From WHSO01 sp963732875 (GTDB taxonomy: Bacteria > Pseudomonadota > Alphaproteobacteria > SMXQ01), in the NCBI GenBank assembly GCA_963732875.1, contig CAVTBD010000002.1, forward strand, positions 310,001 to 374,000: a DNA stretch of 64,000 nucleotides, given 5' to 3'. Of the stretch, positions 35,071 to 42,499 are shown piece after piece. The translations under genes were made by a program, and so were the position numbers. The first letter of the stretch is position 1; each line of letters begins with the position of its first letter. The notes below the pieces were generated by a model. That model searched no databases. It was not told where the DNA came from and saw only the letters and a program-made list of their open reading frames with translations.

Positions 35071-36051
35071 ATGTCCGAAATCATGGATCGCAACCTCGCG
35101 CTCGAAGCGGTGCGCGTGACCGAGGCGGCTGCGCTGTCCGCCTCGCGCCTGATGGGCCGCGGTGACGAGAAAGCGGCGGACCAGGCCGCGGTGGATGCCA
35201 TGCGCAACGCCCTCAACAGTCTCGAGATCGAAGGCACGGTGGTGATCGGCGAGGGCGAGCGCGACGAGGCGCCCATGCTCTACATCGGCGAAAAGGTCGG
35301 CTACGGTGGTCCCAAGATCGACATCGCGCTGGACCCCCTGGAAGGCACCACGATCACGGCCAAGGGCGGCAACAACGCGCTCGCCGTGATCGCCATGGCC
35401 GAGGAGGGTGGCTTCCTCAACGCGCCCGACGTCTACATGGACAAGATCGCGGTCGGCAAGGACGTCGGTACCGGCGTGGTCGATCTCGACGAAGCGCCGG
35501 CCAAGAACCTGAAGGAGCTTTCCAAGGCGCTCAAGAAGGACATCTCCGACATCCTGGTCTGCATCCTCGACCGGCCGCGTCACGAGGAGCTGATCACGCA
35601 GGTGCGCGCCGCCGGCGCCCGCATCATGCTGATCTCCGACGGCGACGTGTCTGGCGTGATCGCGACCTCGAAAGCGTCCTCGGGCGTTGACATGTACGTC
35701 GGTGCCGGCGGTGCGCCGGAAGGCGTGCTGGCGGCTGCCGCGCTGCGCTGCATCGGCGGCTTCATGCAGGGACGCCTGCTGTTCCGCAACGAGGACGAAC
35801 GCAAGCGCGCCGCCAAATGGGGCGTCAACGACCTCAACCGCAAGTACGAGCTCGGCGACCTCGCCTCGGGCAACGTGATGTTCGCCGCGACCGGCGTCAC
35901 CGACGGGGCCATGCTCGACGGCGTGCGGCGCTTCGCCCACGGCGCGCGTACCCATTCCATCATCATGCGCTCGAAGACCGGCACCGTGCGCCGCATCGAG
36001 ACCGAGCACAACTTCGACATCAAGTCCGGCTTCGGCCCCATGGACAGGTGA
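35071..36051 (+). CDS. glpX: class II fructose-1,6-bisphosphatase
   Basis: GlpX, 326 residues, dephosphorylates fructose-1,6-bisphosphate in gluconeogenesis and, in autotrophs, in the Calvin cycle. Characteristic are the N-terminal EAAALSASRLMGRGDEKAAD, the metal-binding EGTVVIGEGERDEAPMLYIG, and ALDPLEGTTITAKGGNNALA. Late in the chain come VDMYVGAGGAPEGVLAAAAL and GVRRFAHGARTHSI. CAGGGAGTC precedes the ATG at 35071, and the gene has its own promoter. recJ starts three bases after the stop. Location between hom and recJ is typical of Rhodospirillales-like genomes. Confidence 0.97.
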   Translation: MSEIMDRNLALEAVRVTEAAALSASRLMGRGDEKAADQAAVDAMRNALNSLEIEGTVVIGEGERDEAPMLYIGEKVGYGGPKIDIALDPLEGTTITAKGGNNALAVIAMAEEGGFLNAPDVYMDKIAVGKDVGTGVVDLDEAPAKNLKELSKALKKDISDILVCILDRPRHEELITQVRAAGARIMLISDGDVSGVIATSKASSGVDMYVGAGGAPEGVLAAAALRCIGGFMQGRLLFRNEDERKRAAKWGVNDLNRKYELGDLASGNVMFAATGVTDGAMLDGVRRFAHGARTHSIIMRSKTGTVRRIETEHNFDIKSGFGPMDR

Positions 36052-36053
36052 GC

Positions 36054-37865
36054 ATGGCGGCGGCGGGGGAGAGCCTCGGCACGGGTGCACGCCACGACGC
36101 GCTCAACGTCGCGCGCTCATTCTCCGGCCTCGCCTGGCGGCCGCGCCTCGCCGATTCCCGGGTCGCCCTCATGCTGGCCCAGCGCTTCGAGTTGCCCGAG
36201 GTGGTGGCGCGCGCCATGGCCGGGCGTGGCATCGGGCCGGACGAGGCCGAGGCCTTCCTCAACCCGTCGCTGCGCACCCAGCTGCCGGACCCGGGCCATC
36301 TTCTCGACATGGACAAGGCCGCCGCGCGCATCGCCGACGCGGTCGTGGCGGATGAGCGCATCGCCGTGTTCGGCGACTACGACGTCGACGGCGCCACCTC
36401 TTCGGCGCTGCTGACGCGCTTCTTCCGGGCGCTGGGCACTGAGATCGAGGTCTATATCCCCGACCGCATCAAGGAGGGCTACGGCCCCAACGGTCCCGCC
36501 ATGAAGGCGCTGGCCGGGCGCGGCGCGCGCGTGGTGATCACGGTCGATTGCGGCATCTCGGCGTTCGACGCGCTGGAGGAAGCACGTGGCGCCGGTCTCG
36601 AGGTGGTGGTGATTGACCATCACGTGGCCGAGGAGCGCCTGCCGGCGGCGCGCGCCATCATCAATCCCAACCGCCTCGACGAGACCAGCCCGCACCGCCA
36701 GCTCGCCGCCGTCGGCGTCACCTTCCTGCTGGTGGTGGCGGTCAACCGGGCGCTGCGCGCTCGCGGCTTTTTCGGCGCGGCGCGACCCGAGCCCGATCTC
36801 CTGCAGTGGCTCGATATCGTGGCGTTGGGGACCGTGTGCGACCAGGTGCGCCTCACCGGGGTCAACCGGGCGCTGGTTGCCCAGGGGCTCAGGGTCATGG
36901 CGGCGCGCGGCAACATCGGCCTCAATGCGCTTGGCGACGTGGCGCGCCTCGACCAGAAGCCCGAGGCCTGGCATCTTGGTTTCCTCCTGGGCCCGCGCAT
37001 CAACGCCGGCGGCAGGGTGGGGCGGCCCGATCTCGGCAGTCGCCTGCTGGCCACCGACGACCCGGAGGAGGCCGCCCGGCTCGCGCGCGAGCTCGACGCC
37101 TTCAACGCCGAACGCCGCGAGATCGAGGCCCAGGTGCTGGAGCAGGCGCTGGCGCGTGCCGAGGAGCTCGGCGGCGCCGAACGGCCCATGCTATTCATCG
37201 CCGGCGAGAACTGGCACCCGGGCGTGATCGGCATCGTCGCCTCGCGCGTGATCGAGCGCTTCCATCGCCCGGTCTGTGTCGCCGGACTGGATGGCGAGGT
37301 GGCCAAGGGCTCGGGCCGCTCGGTGCCGGGTATCGACCTCGGCGCCGCGGTGATCGCCGCGCGCCAGGCGGGGCTCCTGATCAACGGCGGCGGCCACGCC
37401 ATGGCGGCGGGCTTCACCGTCGCGCGCGGACGTCTTGAGGAACTCTCGGCCTTCCTGGAGGCGCGCATCGCCCGCCAGCAGGCCGAGGTCGGCGAGGAGG
37501 TCGGGCGCACGCTCTACCTCGACGGCGCGGTCGCACCGCGCGCGGCGACGCCCGAGATGCTGGAGCGCCTCGCCGCGCTCGCGCCGTTCGGCCAGGGCAA
37601 TTCCGAGCCGCGCTTCGTGCTGCCCGCGGTGCGTATCGGCAAGGCCGACGTGGTCGGCGAGGACCATGTGCGCCTGTTCGTCTCGGGCGGTGACGGCGGC
37701 CGGCTCAAGGCGATCGCCTTCCGCACTGCCGGCAAGCCGCTGGGCAAGGCGCTGCTGGAATTGGGCGGCATGCCGCTCCATCTCGCCGGCAAGCTGCGCG
37801 CCGACACCTGGATGGGCCGCAACGAGGTGCAGTTGCTGGTGGACGACGCCGCCCCGGCGGCGTGA
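36054..37865 (+). CDS. recJ: single-stranded-DNA-specific exonuclease RecJ
   Basis: RecJ, 603 residues, is the 5'-3' single-strand exonuclease of recombination and mismatch repair. The DHH-phosphoesterase motifs are present: VFGDYDVDGATSSALLTRFF (motif I), VVITVDCGISA, VVVIDHHVAEE (DHH), and GPRINAGGRVGRPDLGSRLL. The DHHA1 domain follows with GSGRSVPGIDLGAAV and GGGHAMAAGFTV, then the C-terminal OB fold. The ATG at 36054 follows the glpX stop by two bases, so the genes are coupled. The length is normal for the family. Confidence 0.97.
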   Translation: MAAAGESLGTGARHDALNVARSFSGLAWRPRLADSRVALMLAQRFELPEVVARAMAGRGIGPDEAEAFLNPSLRTQLPDPGHLLDMDKAAARIADAVVADERIAVFGDYDVDGATSSALLTRFFRALGTEIEVYIPDRIKEGYGPNGPAMKALAGRGARVVITVDCGISAFDALEEARGAGLEVVVIDHHVAEERLPAARAIINPNRLDETSPHRQLAAVGVTFLLVVAVNRALRARGFFGAARPEPDLLQWLDIVALGTVCDQVRLTGVNRALVAQGLRVMAARGNIGLNALGDVARLDQKPEAWHLGFLLGPRINAGGRVGRPDLGSRLLATDDPEEAARLARELDAFNAERREIEAQVLEQALARAEELGGAERPMLFIAGENWHPGVIGIVASRVIERFHRPVCVAGLDGEVAKGSGRSVPGIDLGAAVIAARQAGLLINGGGHAMAAGFTVARGRLEELSAFLEARIARQQAEVGEEVGRTLYLDGAVAPRAATPEMLERLAALAPFGQGNSEPRFVLPAVRIGKADVVGEDHVRLFVSGGDGGRLKAIAFRTAGKPLGKALLELGGMPLHLAGKLRADTWMGRNEVQLLVDDAAPAA

Positions 37866-37985
37866 ACGCAGTCCCGCGTGGCCAAGGTGGCGGCGGGCCG
37901 CCCGGAATCGGCTTGATTTCACCCCCGTTCCCCTCTAAACGAGGCGGCCAGAGCGGCGTCCCTCCGGGACGCGCGCCCGCCGGCC

Positions 37986-38061
37986 GACCCCATCGTCTAG
38001 AGGCCTAGGACACCACCCTTTCAAGGTGGTAACACGGGTTCGAATCCCGTTGGGGTCGCCA
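37986..38061 (+). tRNA. tRNA-Glu (anticodon TTC)
   Basis: A complete 76-base cloverleaf with encoded CCA. The acceptor stem is GACCCCA (37986-37992) / TGGGGTC (38051-38057), the anticodon arm CACCC-TTTCAAG-GTG has anticodon TTC, and the T loop is TTCGAAT. Its 3' end is the insertion site of the downstream element and remains functional after integration. Confidence 0.97.
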
Positions 38062-38068
38062 CGCTCTC
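38045..38068 (+). repeat. attL: 24-bp att core in tRNA-Glu
   Basis: TCCCGTTGGGGTCGCCACGC plus TCTC. It covers the last 17 bases of tRNA-Glu including CCA, and is repeated exactly at 41948-41971. Confidence 0.9.
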
Positions 38069-38125
38069 AAGAACCAAATAAAATTCACGATTTCAATGGC
38101 TTACGGGCGAGCCAGAAACGTGCTT

Positions 38126-38150
38126 CCCCACACGTTTACCCCACACGTTT
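38126..38150 (+). repeat. tandem pair of candidate integrase arm sites, left end
   Basis: Two copies of CCCCACACGTTT at 38126-38137 and 38139-38150, period 13. A pair with the same spacing lies at the right end of the element (41863-41887). The second copy is followed by TGGGGTGCTCCTT, which recurs in similar form at the next copy inside the element. Confidence 0.6.
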
Positions 38151-38361
38151 TGGGGTGCTCCTTATATTCGGCTAAGGAAGTCTCCGCGCTCTTCCATGCC
38201 ACGAACGGGCTTCGTACGTATTTTCCGTCCCTTACGTCTCCGCGCCGCCTCTCGCATTCTTGAACAAATGCTCGCCGTCGAGCGTTGGGGCCGCCCCATG
38301 ATCTGAAGCCCAACCTAGAAGACTCAATGGAAAAGGTTCTGAAGGCTCTTTTCCACTTTTA

Positions 38362-38372
38362 GGGGGGGGGGG
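38362..38372 (+). repeat. 11-base G homopolymer
   Basis: Eleven consecutive G just before the first of two duplicated start regions. This is long enough to slip during replication or to be miscounted in sequencing. Confidence 0.9.
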
Positions 38373-38413
38373 CCATGGAAACACCACAGATAGGAGAGGG
38401 CCATGGAAACACC
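38371..38413 (+). repeat. 28-base-period duplication of a start region
   Basis: GGCCATGGAAACACC occurs at 38371-38385 and again at 38399-38413, so the ribosome site and ATG of the following gene are duplicated in two different frames. Confidence 0.85.
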
Positions 38414-38615
38414 CCAGAGAATGAGGGAGGAAGTGGAGCGACTACTATGTCTTGCCAGATCAGAAACTGATCGCGAGATCAAAACGCTTTATGCAACGCG
38501 CGCGTACCGCTTAGCGCAACTCGCAGAAGCAACAGAGCGTGCAGAAGCAACAGAGCACGGGGTGAATCAGGCCGAAAGCTTGCCGACAATGCGGGCCTTT
38601 AACGAGGGAGCGTGA
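38403..38615 (+). CDS. small helical protein of the element
   Basis: A 70-residue protein, METPQRMREEVERLLCLARS followed by an Arg/Ala/Glu-rich helix, similar in style to short alphaproteobacterial proteins that begin with a helix-turn of Arg/Glu and pass through DREIK and LAQLAE. GGAGAGGGCC precedes the ATG at 38403. The ATG lies in the second copy of a 28-base duplication; the first copy's ATG is in another frame and gives only a 31-residue peptide. The role is unknown. A short protein of this kind could be regulatory. Confidence 0.6.
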   Translation: METPQRMREEVERLLCLARSETDREIKTLYATRAYRLAQLAEATERAEATEHGVNQAESLPTMRAFNEGA

Positions 38616-38636
38616 ATTGAGTCCCCTGCCAAATGC

Positions 38637-38659
38637 CCCCTACGTTTTTGGATGCTCCT
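38637..38659 (+). repeat. third copy of the ACGTTT site
   Basis: CCCCTACGTTTTTGGATGCT followed by CCT, matching the second left-end copy including its downstream TGCTCC segment. Confidence 0.5.
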
Positions 38660-38796
38660 TCAAACTGGAAAACCCACTGCGGGCAAGAATTGGTTGATTC
38701 AGGCACAGTGGGTGATGTCGACGAGTGGGGGCTGGCGTATTGTGGCGTGAAAGCGCACCGATAATGGCTACGCCAATCTCACACCGAGATTAGTTT

Positions 38797-38815
38797 CCCA
38801 TACGTTTTTGGGTGT
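38797..38815 (+). repeat. fourth copy of the ACGTTT site
   Basis: CCCATACGTTTTTGGGTGT lies about 50 bases before the next gene, so it could also influence its transcription. Confidence 0.45.
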
Positions 38816-38863
38816 TTTAGAAGAGGCTGGACGACCTCGGCTGATGGGGATAGCTTTTGGATT

Positions 38864-39394
38864 ATGTCGGAACAAACAGGGAACATAGAAGTCCTTGGTC
38901 CCCGCTATGCTGTCCGCCTTGGCGACCTCCGCGAATGGCATGTGCTGGGCGTTCGGTGCTTCCGGTGCGGGCATACGCTCGGGCACATCGCGTCCGAGCT
39001 TGGCGTTGCTACCAAGGAGGAGGCAGCGAACCACATGGCTCCGGTGATCGAGGCGTTCACGCGGCAGGCTAACGCGGTCGTGGAGAAGCACGGCGTGGGA
39101 GCCGAAGACGTCTACCAATGGGCACGTGAGAACGCTCCCGGCGAGCTACAGAAGGCCATGAGCCGCCTTGGTACCATGCGCCAGACAGGGGGCTTCAACG
39201 ACCTTGCACAGCGGTACGTGCAGAACCTCGACACGATCAACCCCGCCGCCATCCTCAATGCCGACTTTGGTCCGGGGGTGACCGTGAAACGTGAAGCCGG
39301 AGGGAAGCTGATCGTCCACACCGATCGTGGTGATTCCTACCCCTGGCAGTCGGCCATTAAAGCCGGGATCATCAAGTTGAGCAGAAGCCGGTAG
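38864..39394 (+). CDS. hypothetical protein of the element
   Basis: A 176-residue soluble protein of unknown family. It begins MSEQTGNIEVLGPRYAVRLG. An early CFRCGHTLGHIASELGVATK segment combines a Cys-x-x-Cys pair with a helix that resembles a DNA-binding or zinc-knuckle entry. The middle is helical (VYQWARENAPGELQKAMSRL), and the C-terminus is a beta-rich piece with VKREAGGKLIVHTDRGDSYP. The following gene starts three bases after its stop, so they are co-transcribed. The gene style suggests phage or element origin. Confidence 0.6.
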   Translation: MSEQTGNIEVLGPRYAVRLGDLREWHVLGVRCFRCGHTLGHIASELGVATKEEAANHMAPVIEAFTRQANAVVEKHGVGAEDVYQWARENAPGELQKAMSRLGTMRQTGGFNDLAQRYVQNLDTINPAAILNADFGPGVTVKREAGGKLIVHTDRGDSYPWQSAIKAGIIKLSRSR

Positions 39395-39397
39395 CCG

Positions 39398-39658
39398 GTG
39401 ACCCGCGAGCTACAGAGAGCATCGAAAGATTGGGAGCGGCACTCGGCAGCACAACGCAAGCTCAACGAGCGTGATCGTGACCAGCCTGAGCCGGGTTACT
39501 ATCGTATGTCGTGGCGGTGGCCTGAGGCGTGGGGAGAGCCGGTCGATAGGTGGCCCTCATGGTCGCCTTGGGGGATGCCAAGTGAGACCTTGGTGTTCGC
39601 CAACAGGGAGCGAGTGAAGCGACTGACGATTCCCGTTCACGGATACGACTACAACTAG
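39398..39658 (+). CDS. small Trp-rich hypothetical protein of the element
   Basis: An 86-residue protein starting at GTG 39398, three bases after the upstream stop. It is basic and charged at the N-terminus (ELQRASKDWERHSAAQRKLN) and unusually rich in Trp in the middle (MSWRWPEAWGEP, then RWPSWSPWG). I know no family. Coupling to the upstream gene and a strong terminator downstream define a two-gene unit. Confidence 0.55.
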   Translation: MTRELQRASKDWERHSAAQRKLNERDRDQPEPGYYRMSWRWPEAWGEPVDRWPSWSPWGMPSETLVFANRERVKRLTIPVHGYDYN

Positions 39659-39691
39659 AGACAAGTGCGGCCTTGTGAGGGCTGATGTGAG

Positions 39692-39738
39692 AGAGAGGTC
39701 TGGTCTACTTGGCGGTAGATCGGGCCTCTCTGTTTTTT
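39692..39738 (+). terminator. Rho-independent terminator in the element
   Basis: Outer stem AGAGAGG (39692-39698) / CCTCTCT (39725-39731), with an inner GTCTAC/GTAGAT hairpin, followed by GTTTTTT. Confidence 0.85.
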
Positions 39739-39830
39739 AGTATGCTGGGCAGAACGACTTGTATGCAGCATCTCTCGGGTTCCTTAAGCTACGGCAAGGC
39801 TGTGAGACTAATGGGACCAGAGAGGGCAGG

Positions 39831-40406
39831 ATGACATCGTCACAAAACGTAACTGCAATCACGCGCTGGAATGTTGGGCGGATAGCGGAACGTATCGTCG
39901 CCAACGAGTTGGAATATCGCGACTTCCGCGTCAGCGACTTGAACCGGGACGGTGTTTCAGCCAACGCCGATTTATTGGCAGTAGGCCGTGACAAAGTCTG
40001 GCAAATTCAGGTTAAGGGCGCGACGAACAAACCATCAGACAAAAAATGGTGGTGGCAGTATGGTCACTGCACCGAGGAGATCATCAGAAAGCAGGGGCCG
40101 ATGTTCAACCGCAAAGCAAGCTTCTACAAATCGGCAATAGTGGTGCTAGTGGCGGTGCGCAAACCAACGGAGCACAAGTGTATTGTGCTACCTGTTGATG
40201 CTGCTGAACGTGCTGCTCAGCTCAATATGGATGGATTTTTTAGGAGACCCACGCGCAAGGGTTTACCTCACAAGCCCGGTAAATTGTGGTCGTACCTTGA
40301 ACCCGCGCCACGAGAACACAAGCTCGCTGCCGATATCCAACGGCAGCGTTCTGATGAACGTAAGATACTCGCTCAATACGTTGATAGTTGGAACATCCTC
40401 GATTAG
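39831..40406 (+). CDS. PD-(D/E)XK-like nuclease-fold protein, element cargo
   Basis: A 191-residue protein. The segment WNVGRIAERIVANELEYRDF, then NADLLAVG, then WQIQVKGATNK has the order Glu20 ... Asp47 ... Gln60-Val-Lys62 expected for a PD-(D/E)XK nuclease core with Gln in the third position. A second half with basic clusters follows (FFRRPTRKGLPHKPGKLWSY). Members with this simple core include restriction-type enzymes and Holliday-junction resolvases. The ATG at 39831 follows AGAGGGCAGG. Its base composition is clearly more AT-rich than the flanking chromosome. It is the best candidate for a selectable or defensive cargo gene, though no partner methylase is present. Confidence 0.6.
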   Translation: MTSSQNVTAITRWNVGRIAERIVANELEYRDFRVSDLNRDGVSANADLLAVGRDKVWQIQVKGATNKPSDKKWWWQYGHCTEEIIRKQGPMFNRKASFYKSAIVVLVAVRKPTEHKCIVLPVDAAERAAQLNMDGFFRRPTRKGLPHKPGKLWSYLEPAPREHKLAADIQRQRSDERKILAQYVDSWNILD

Positions 40407-40489
40407 CCAGGTACACAACCACAGTCTAGATTTGAGAGGGGCCGACCTAGTGTTCGCGCCGAGTAATACATTGAGCGCCTTGGTGATCC

Positions 40490-41809
40490 CTAGGGATAAT
40501 TAAGCTTCTTAATGGCACTCGCCTTGACCGTCAGCGCGTTACCACCGCTGTACAAGCCAAAGGTAATGGTCTGCTTCACATGCCCCACAATGTCGGCCAC
40601 GATACCTTCTGGTGCTCCAGCGTTCTCAAGTAGGGTCACTACAGTCCGCCGTAGGGAATGAAAATCCTTCTCCGGTCCATGTCCTTGATCTTTCTTGAGG
40701 CGTCCGAAGCGCTTCCCTATGGCGTTGCTGCGGTCTCCGTATTTGTTCGGCGTTAGGCCGTGCAGTATGTAGTCGTCTTCGACCTCATTAGCCTCCCGTA
40801 TGAGCCGCTTCATCAGGGGAATCAGCTTGGTGTGAATAGGAACCTCGCGTTGACCAGCGTTGGTCTTGGCCTTCTGAATCGTGAAGGCCTTCGCTTTCAA
40901 AGCTACGTCTGTGACTTTCAAGGCGCAAAGTTCCTCGATCCTCGCCCCTGTGTACATTCCAAGCTGAATCAGGTCAGCAAGCTTGCCGTCGCCCTTGGCC
41001 TTCGCGGCATGGAGGAGTGCGGAGACTTCCCTGGCCGTATAGGGACGCTTCGTCGGCCCAGCAGCGGCCCGTCCACCGTTGGTGATTAGCGCGCGCGATA
41101 TATCCACTGCAAAGGGCTGTAAGTCCTCTGATGCGGCGTCTTTGTCTTGCAGATAGCGCCAGTAGCCCCGGCAGGTGGAGAGCAGGCGGTTCACCGTGGC
41201 TCGCGCAAGCTTCTCTTCCGAGATGTGCGAGAGCAGCCAGCGCCGCACCTCACGTGCGTTGACGTCGCGGAGTAGGGGGAAGCGTTTCGCAAGTCGGACG
41301 AGATCACCGCGCTTGAGGTCTATGGTCTTCTGCTCGTTATGGCCTTGGAGCGCTGCAAGATACTCTTCGGCGTGCTCGTTAGTCCGCACCGTCTGGCCTG
41401 TCGCCAACTGGAAGAACCTTCCTGCATCCTTCTGACCGGGCAAGTCTTCCCATTGCGTTTCGTCTGGCCCGCCAACCTCACGAGCGGGCGCGGAGGCTGC
41501 AACGATGCTGTCCGCGCGATCATTGATCCGAGCCACCAGTGCTTCTTTGGCTTCTTCACCTGCTGCCTGCTGGATTGCCTCCCTCCAGAAGCGCGCCTCC
41601 TGTTCAAGGGAATCTTCGGTGCTGTTTCCCTTGGCCCGTTCAATGCGTTGCTTCCATCCCGCTACTAGGGGAGCGGCACGACGGAGGGCGACGGCTTGGC
41701 TATCGGTTTCGAGGGACTGGATAAAGCGTCTCTTTCCGAGGGTGCCTTGAAGGGCCTTCGGAATGTCCAAGACGGCGTACCAGCGGCGGCGGCGCTTCTC
41801 GATGTGCAC
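40490..41809 (-). CDS. tyrosine recombinase / phage-type integrase
   Basis: A 439-residue integrase. The N-terminal part (HIEKRRRRWYAVLDIPKALQ) is the DUF6538-like start common in alphaproteobacterial integrases, followed by a SAM-like core-binding domain. Catalytic residues are visible: Arg in MYTGARIEELCALKVTDV, the His-x-x-Arg box in DFHSLRRTVVTLLENAG, His in DIVGHVKQ, and the Tyr nucleophile in TFGLYSGGNA. The GTG at 41809 is chosen. The frame stays open to 41965 but that extension is encoded by the att core itself and has no ribosome site. It reads inward from attR, placing the gene next to its own attachment site. Confidence 0.92.
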   Translation of the reverse strand: MHIEKRRRRWYAVLDIPKALQGTLGKRRFIQSLETDSQAVALRRAAPLVAGWKQRIERAKGNSTEDSLEQEARFWREAIQQAAGEEAKEALVARINDRADSIVAASAPAREVGGPDETQWEDLPGQKDAGRFFQLATGQTVRTNEHAEEYLAALQGHNEQKTIDLKRGDLVRLAKRFPLLRDVNAREVRRWLLSHISEEKLARATVNRLLSTCRGYWRYLQDKDAASEDLQPFAVDISRALITNGGRAAAGPTKRPYTAREVSALLHAAKAKGDGKLADLIQLGMYTGARIEELCALKVTDVALKAKAFTIQKAKTNAGQREVPIHTKLIPLMKRLIREANEVEDDYILHGLTPNKYGDRSNAIGKRFGRLKKDQGHGPEKDFHSLRRTVVTLLENAGAPEGIVADIVGHVKQTITFGLYSGGNALTVKASAIKKLNYP

Positions 41810-41862
41810 GGGTAAGGTACCCCTCTGAGATGGCCTCAAAGTGCCGACTGATGAGGGCCTTA

Positions 41863-41887
41863 CCCCACACGTTGACCCCACACGCTT
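41863..41887 (+). repeat. tandem pair of candidate integrase arm sites, right end
   Basis: CCCCACACGTTG (41863-41874) and CCCCACACGCTT (41876-41887), period 13 as at the left end, 61 bases inside attR and directly upstream of the integrase gene. Confidence 0.6.
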
Positions 41888-41947
41888 ACCCTGCGGAGTC
41901 CCAAGAAACAAGCCATTCTGCGGCGTTCGGAGCGCCTTGGCGGACCC

Positions 41948-41971
41948 TCCCGTTGGGGTCGCCACGCTCTC
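41948..41971 (+). repeat. attR: 24-bp att core
   Basis: Exact copy of the tRNA-Glu 3' end repeat at 38045-38068. Confidence 0.9.
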
Positions 41972-42044
41972 TGGAGCGCCGGAAAATTCTCTGTTTCAAT
42001 GGCTTGTGAGCGAGCCGGAAGCGCGTTTTCCCGCACGTTTACCC
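41972..42044 (+). repeat. remnant resembling the left end of the element, outside attR
   Basis: The bases after attR align without gaps to those after attL (38069-38141), sharing TTTCAATGGCTT, GCGAGCC and a further CACGTTTACCC site at 42032-42042. Two consecutive homologous left ends suggest an earlier related insertion. Confidence 0.6.
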
Positions 42045-42062
42045 TGGGCAGAACAAGCACGA

Positions 42063-42428
42063 TCAGCCCAGGACGTAAACGCCGAGAATAACGAAACCGC
42101 AGACTGCAAACGTGGCATGAATGCCGATCAGCAGGCTCGCGGGGGGCTTCCTGCGTAGACGCATCATGAGAAGCCCGCCGCCCGCGAGCGCGGCGAGAGC
42201 GATCAGCACGGCCGAAATCATGCCGAACGAGGCGGTGCCGGTATGCAGTCCCCTTTGCGGCCCGCGCAACGCGAGAACAAGGCAACCGAGCCCGGCGAGG
42301 GCGAGCAGGCCATGCAGCGTGCCGAGCCAAAGGGGGGCAAGGCGATCTTCCTTCCGCAGATGCATAGCTGCGAGGAGGGAACCCAGGACCACGACGATTC
42401 CGAACAGGGCGGAAGCTGTAACGAGCAT
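42063..42428 (-). CDS. small four-helix membrane protein
   Basis: A 121-residue protein consisting almost only of four predicted transmembrane helices, for example SALFGIVVVLGSLLAAMHLR and LHGLLALAGLGCLVLALRG, connected by short basic loops (LRKEDRLAP, MMRLRRKPP). His residues in helices 2 and 4 could bind metal or haem, but no motif is decisive. It is monocistronic and lies next to the element scar. Function unknown. Confidence 0.65.
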   Translation of the reverse strand: MLVTASALFGIVVVLGSLLAAMHLRKEDRLAPLWLGTLHGLLALAGLGCLVLALRGPQRGLHTGTASFGMISAVLIALAALAGGGLLMMRLRRKPPASLLIGIHATFAVCGFVILGVYVLG

Positions 42429-42499
42429 GACGGAAAATTGTGCCTTCGTCGCTATTGGGAAGGAGCTCGATCTTACCGCTTCGCCGCAGGTGCCGTAAC

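Larger units (their letters stand above)
38069..38402. other. left end of the element, non-coding
   Basis: No convincing gene. A 70-codon antisense frame (38313-38101) overlaps the repeated integrase-type sites and is probably spurious. The stretch holds two tandem ACGTTT sites (38126-38150), an 11-G tract and the first copy of a 28-base duplication. Confidence 0.5.
38045..41971. mobile_element. small integrative element in the 3' end of tRNA-Glu
   Basis: About 3.9 kb bounded by a 24-bp direct repeat. The left copy is the tRNA-Glu 3' end plus seven bases (38045-38068) and the right copy is at 41948-41971. It carries a tyrosine integrase at the right end reading inward, four small plus-strand genes, no replication or transfer genes, and a lower G+C than the flanks. 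Repeated ACGTTT-containing sites lie 58-61 bases inside each att core. The layout is that of a minimal genomic island or satellite that would need help to move between cells. Confidence 0.88.

Noticed and set aside
38101..38313. 70-residue minus-strand gene at the left end of the element
   Set aside because: It reads through the repeated integrase-type sites, lacks a ribosome site and resembles no protein.
41810..41965. Longer integrase start at 41965
   Set aside because: The extra 52 codons are encoded by the att core and arm sites, so the product would depend on the insertion site. GTG 41809 gives the usual integrase N-terminus.
38126..42042. CRISPR array from the repeated ACGTTT motifs
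   Set aside because: Copies are few, irregularly spaced, diverged and tied to att sites; there is no constant spacer length and no cas gene.
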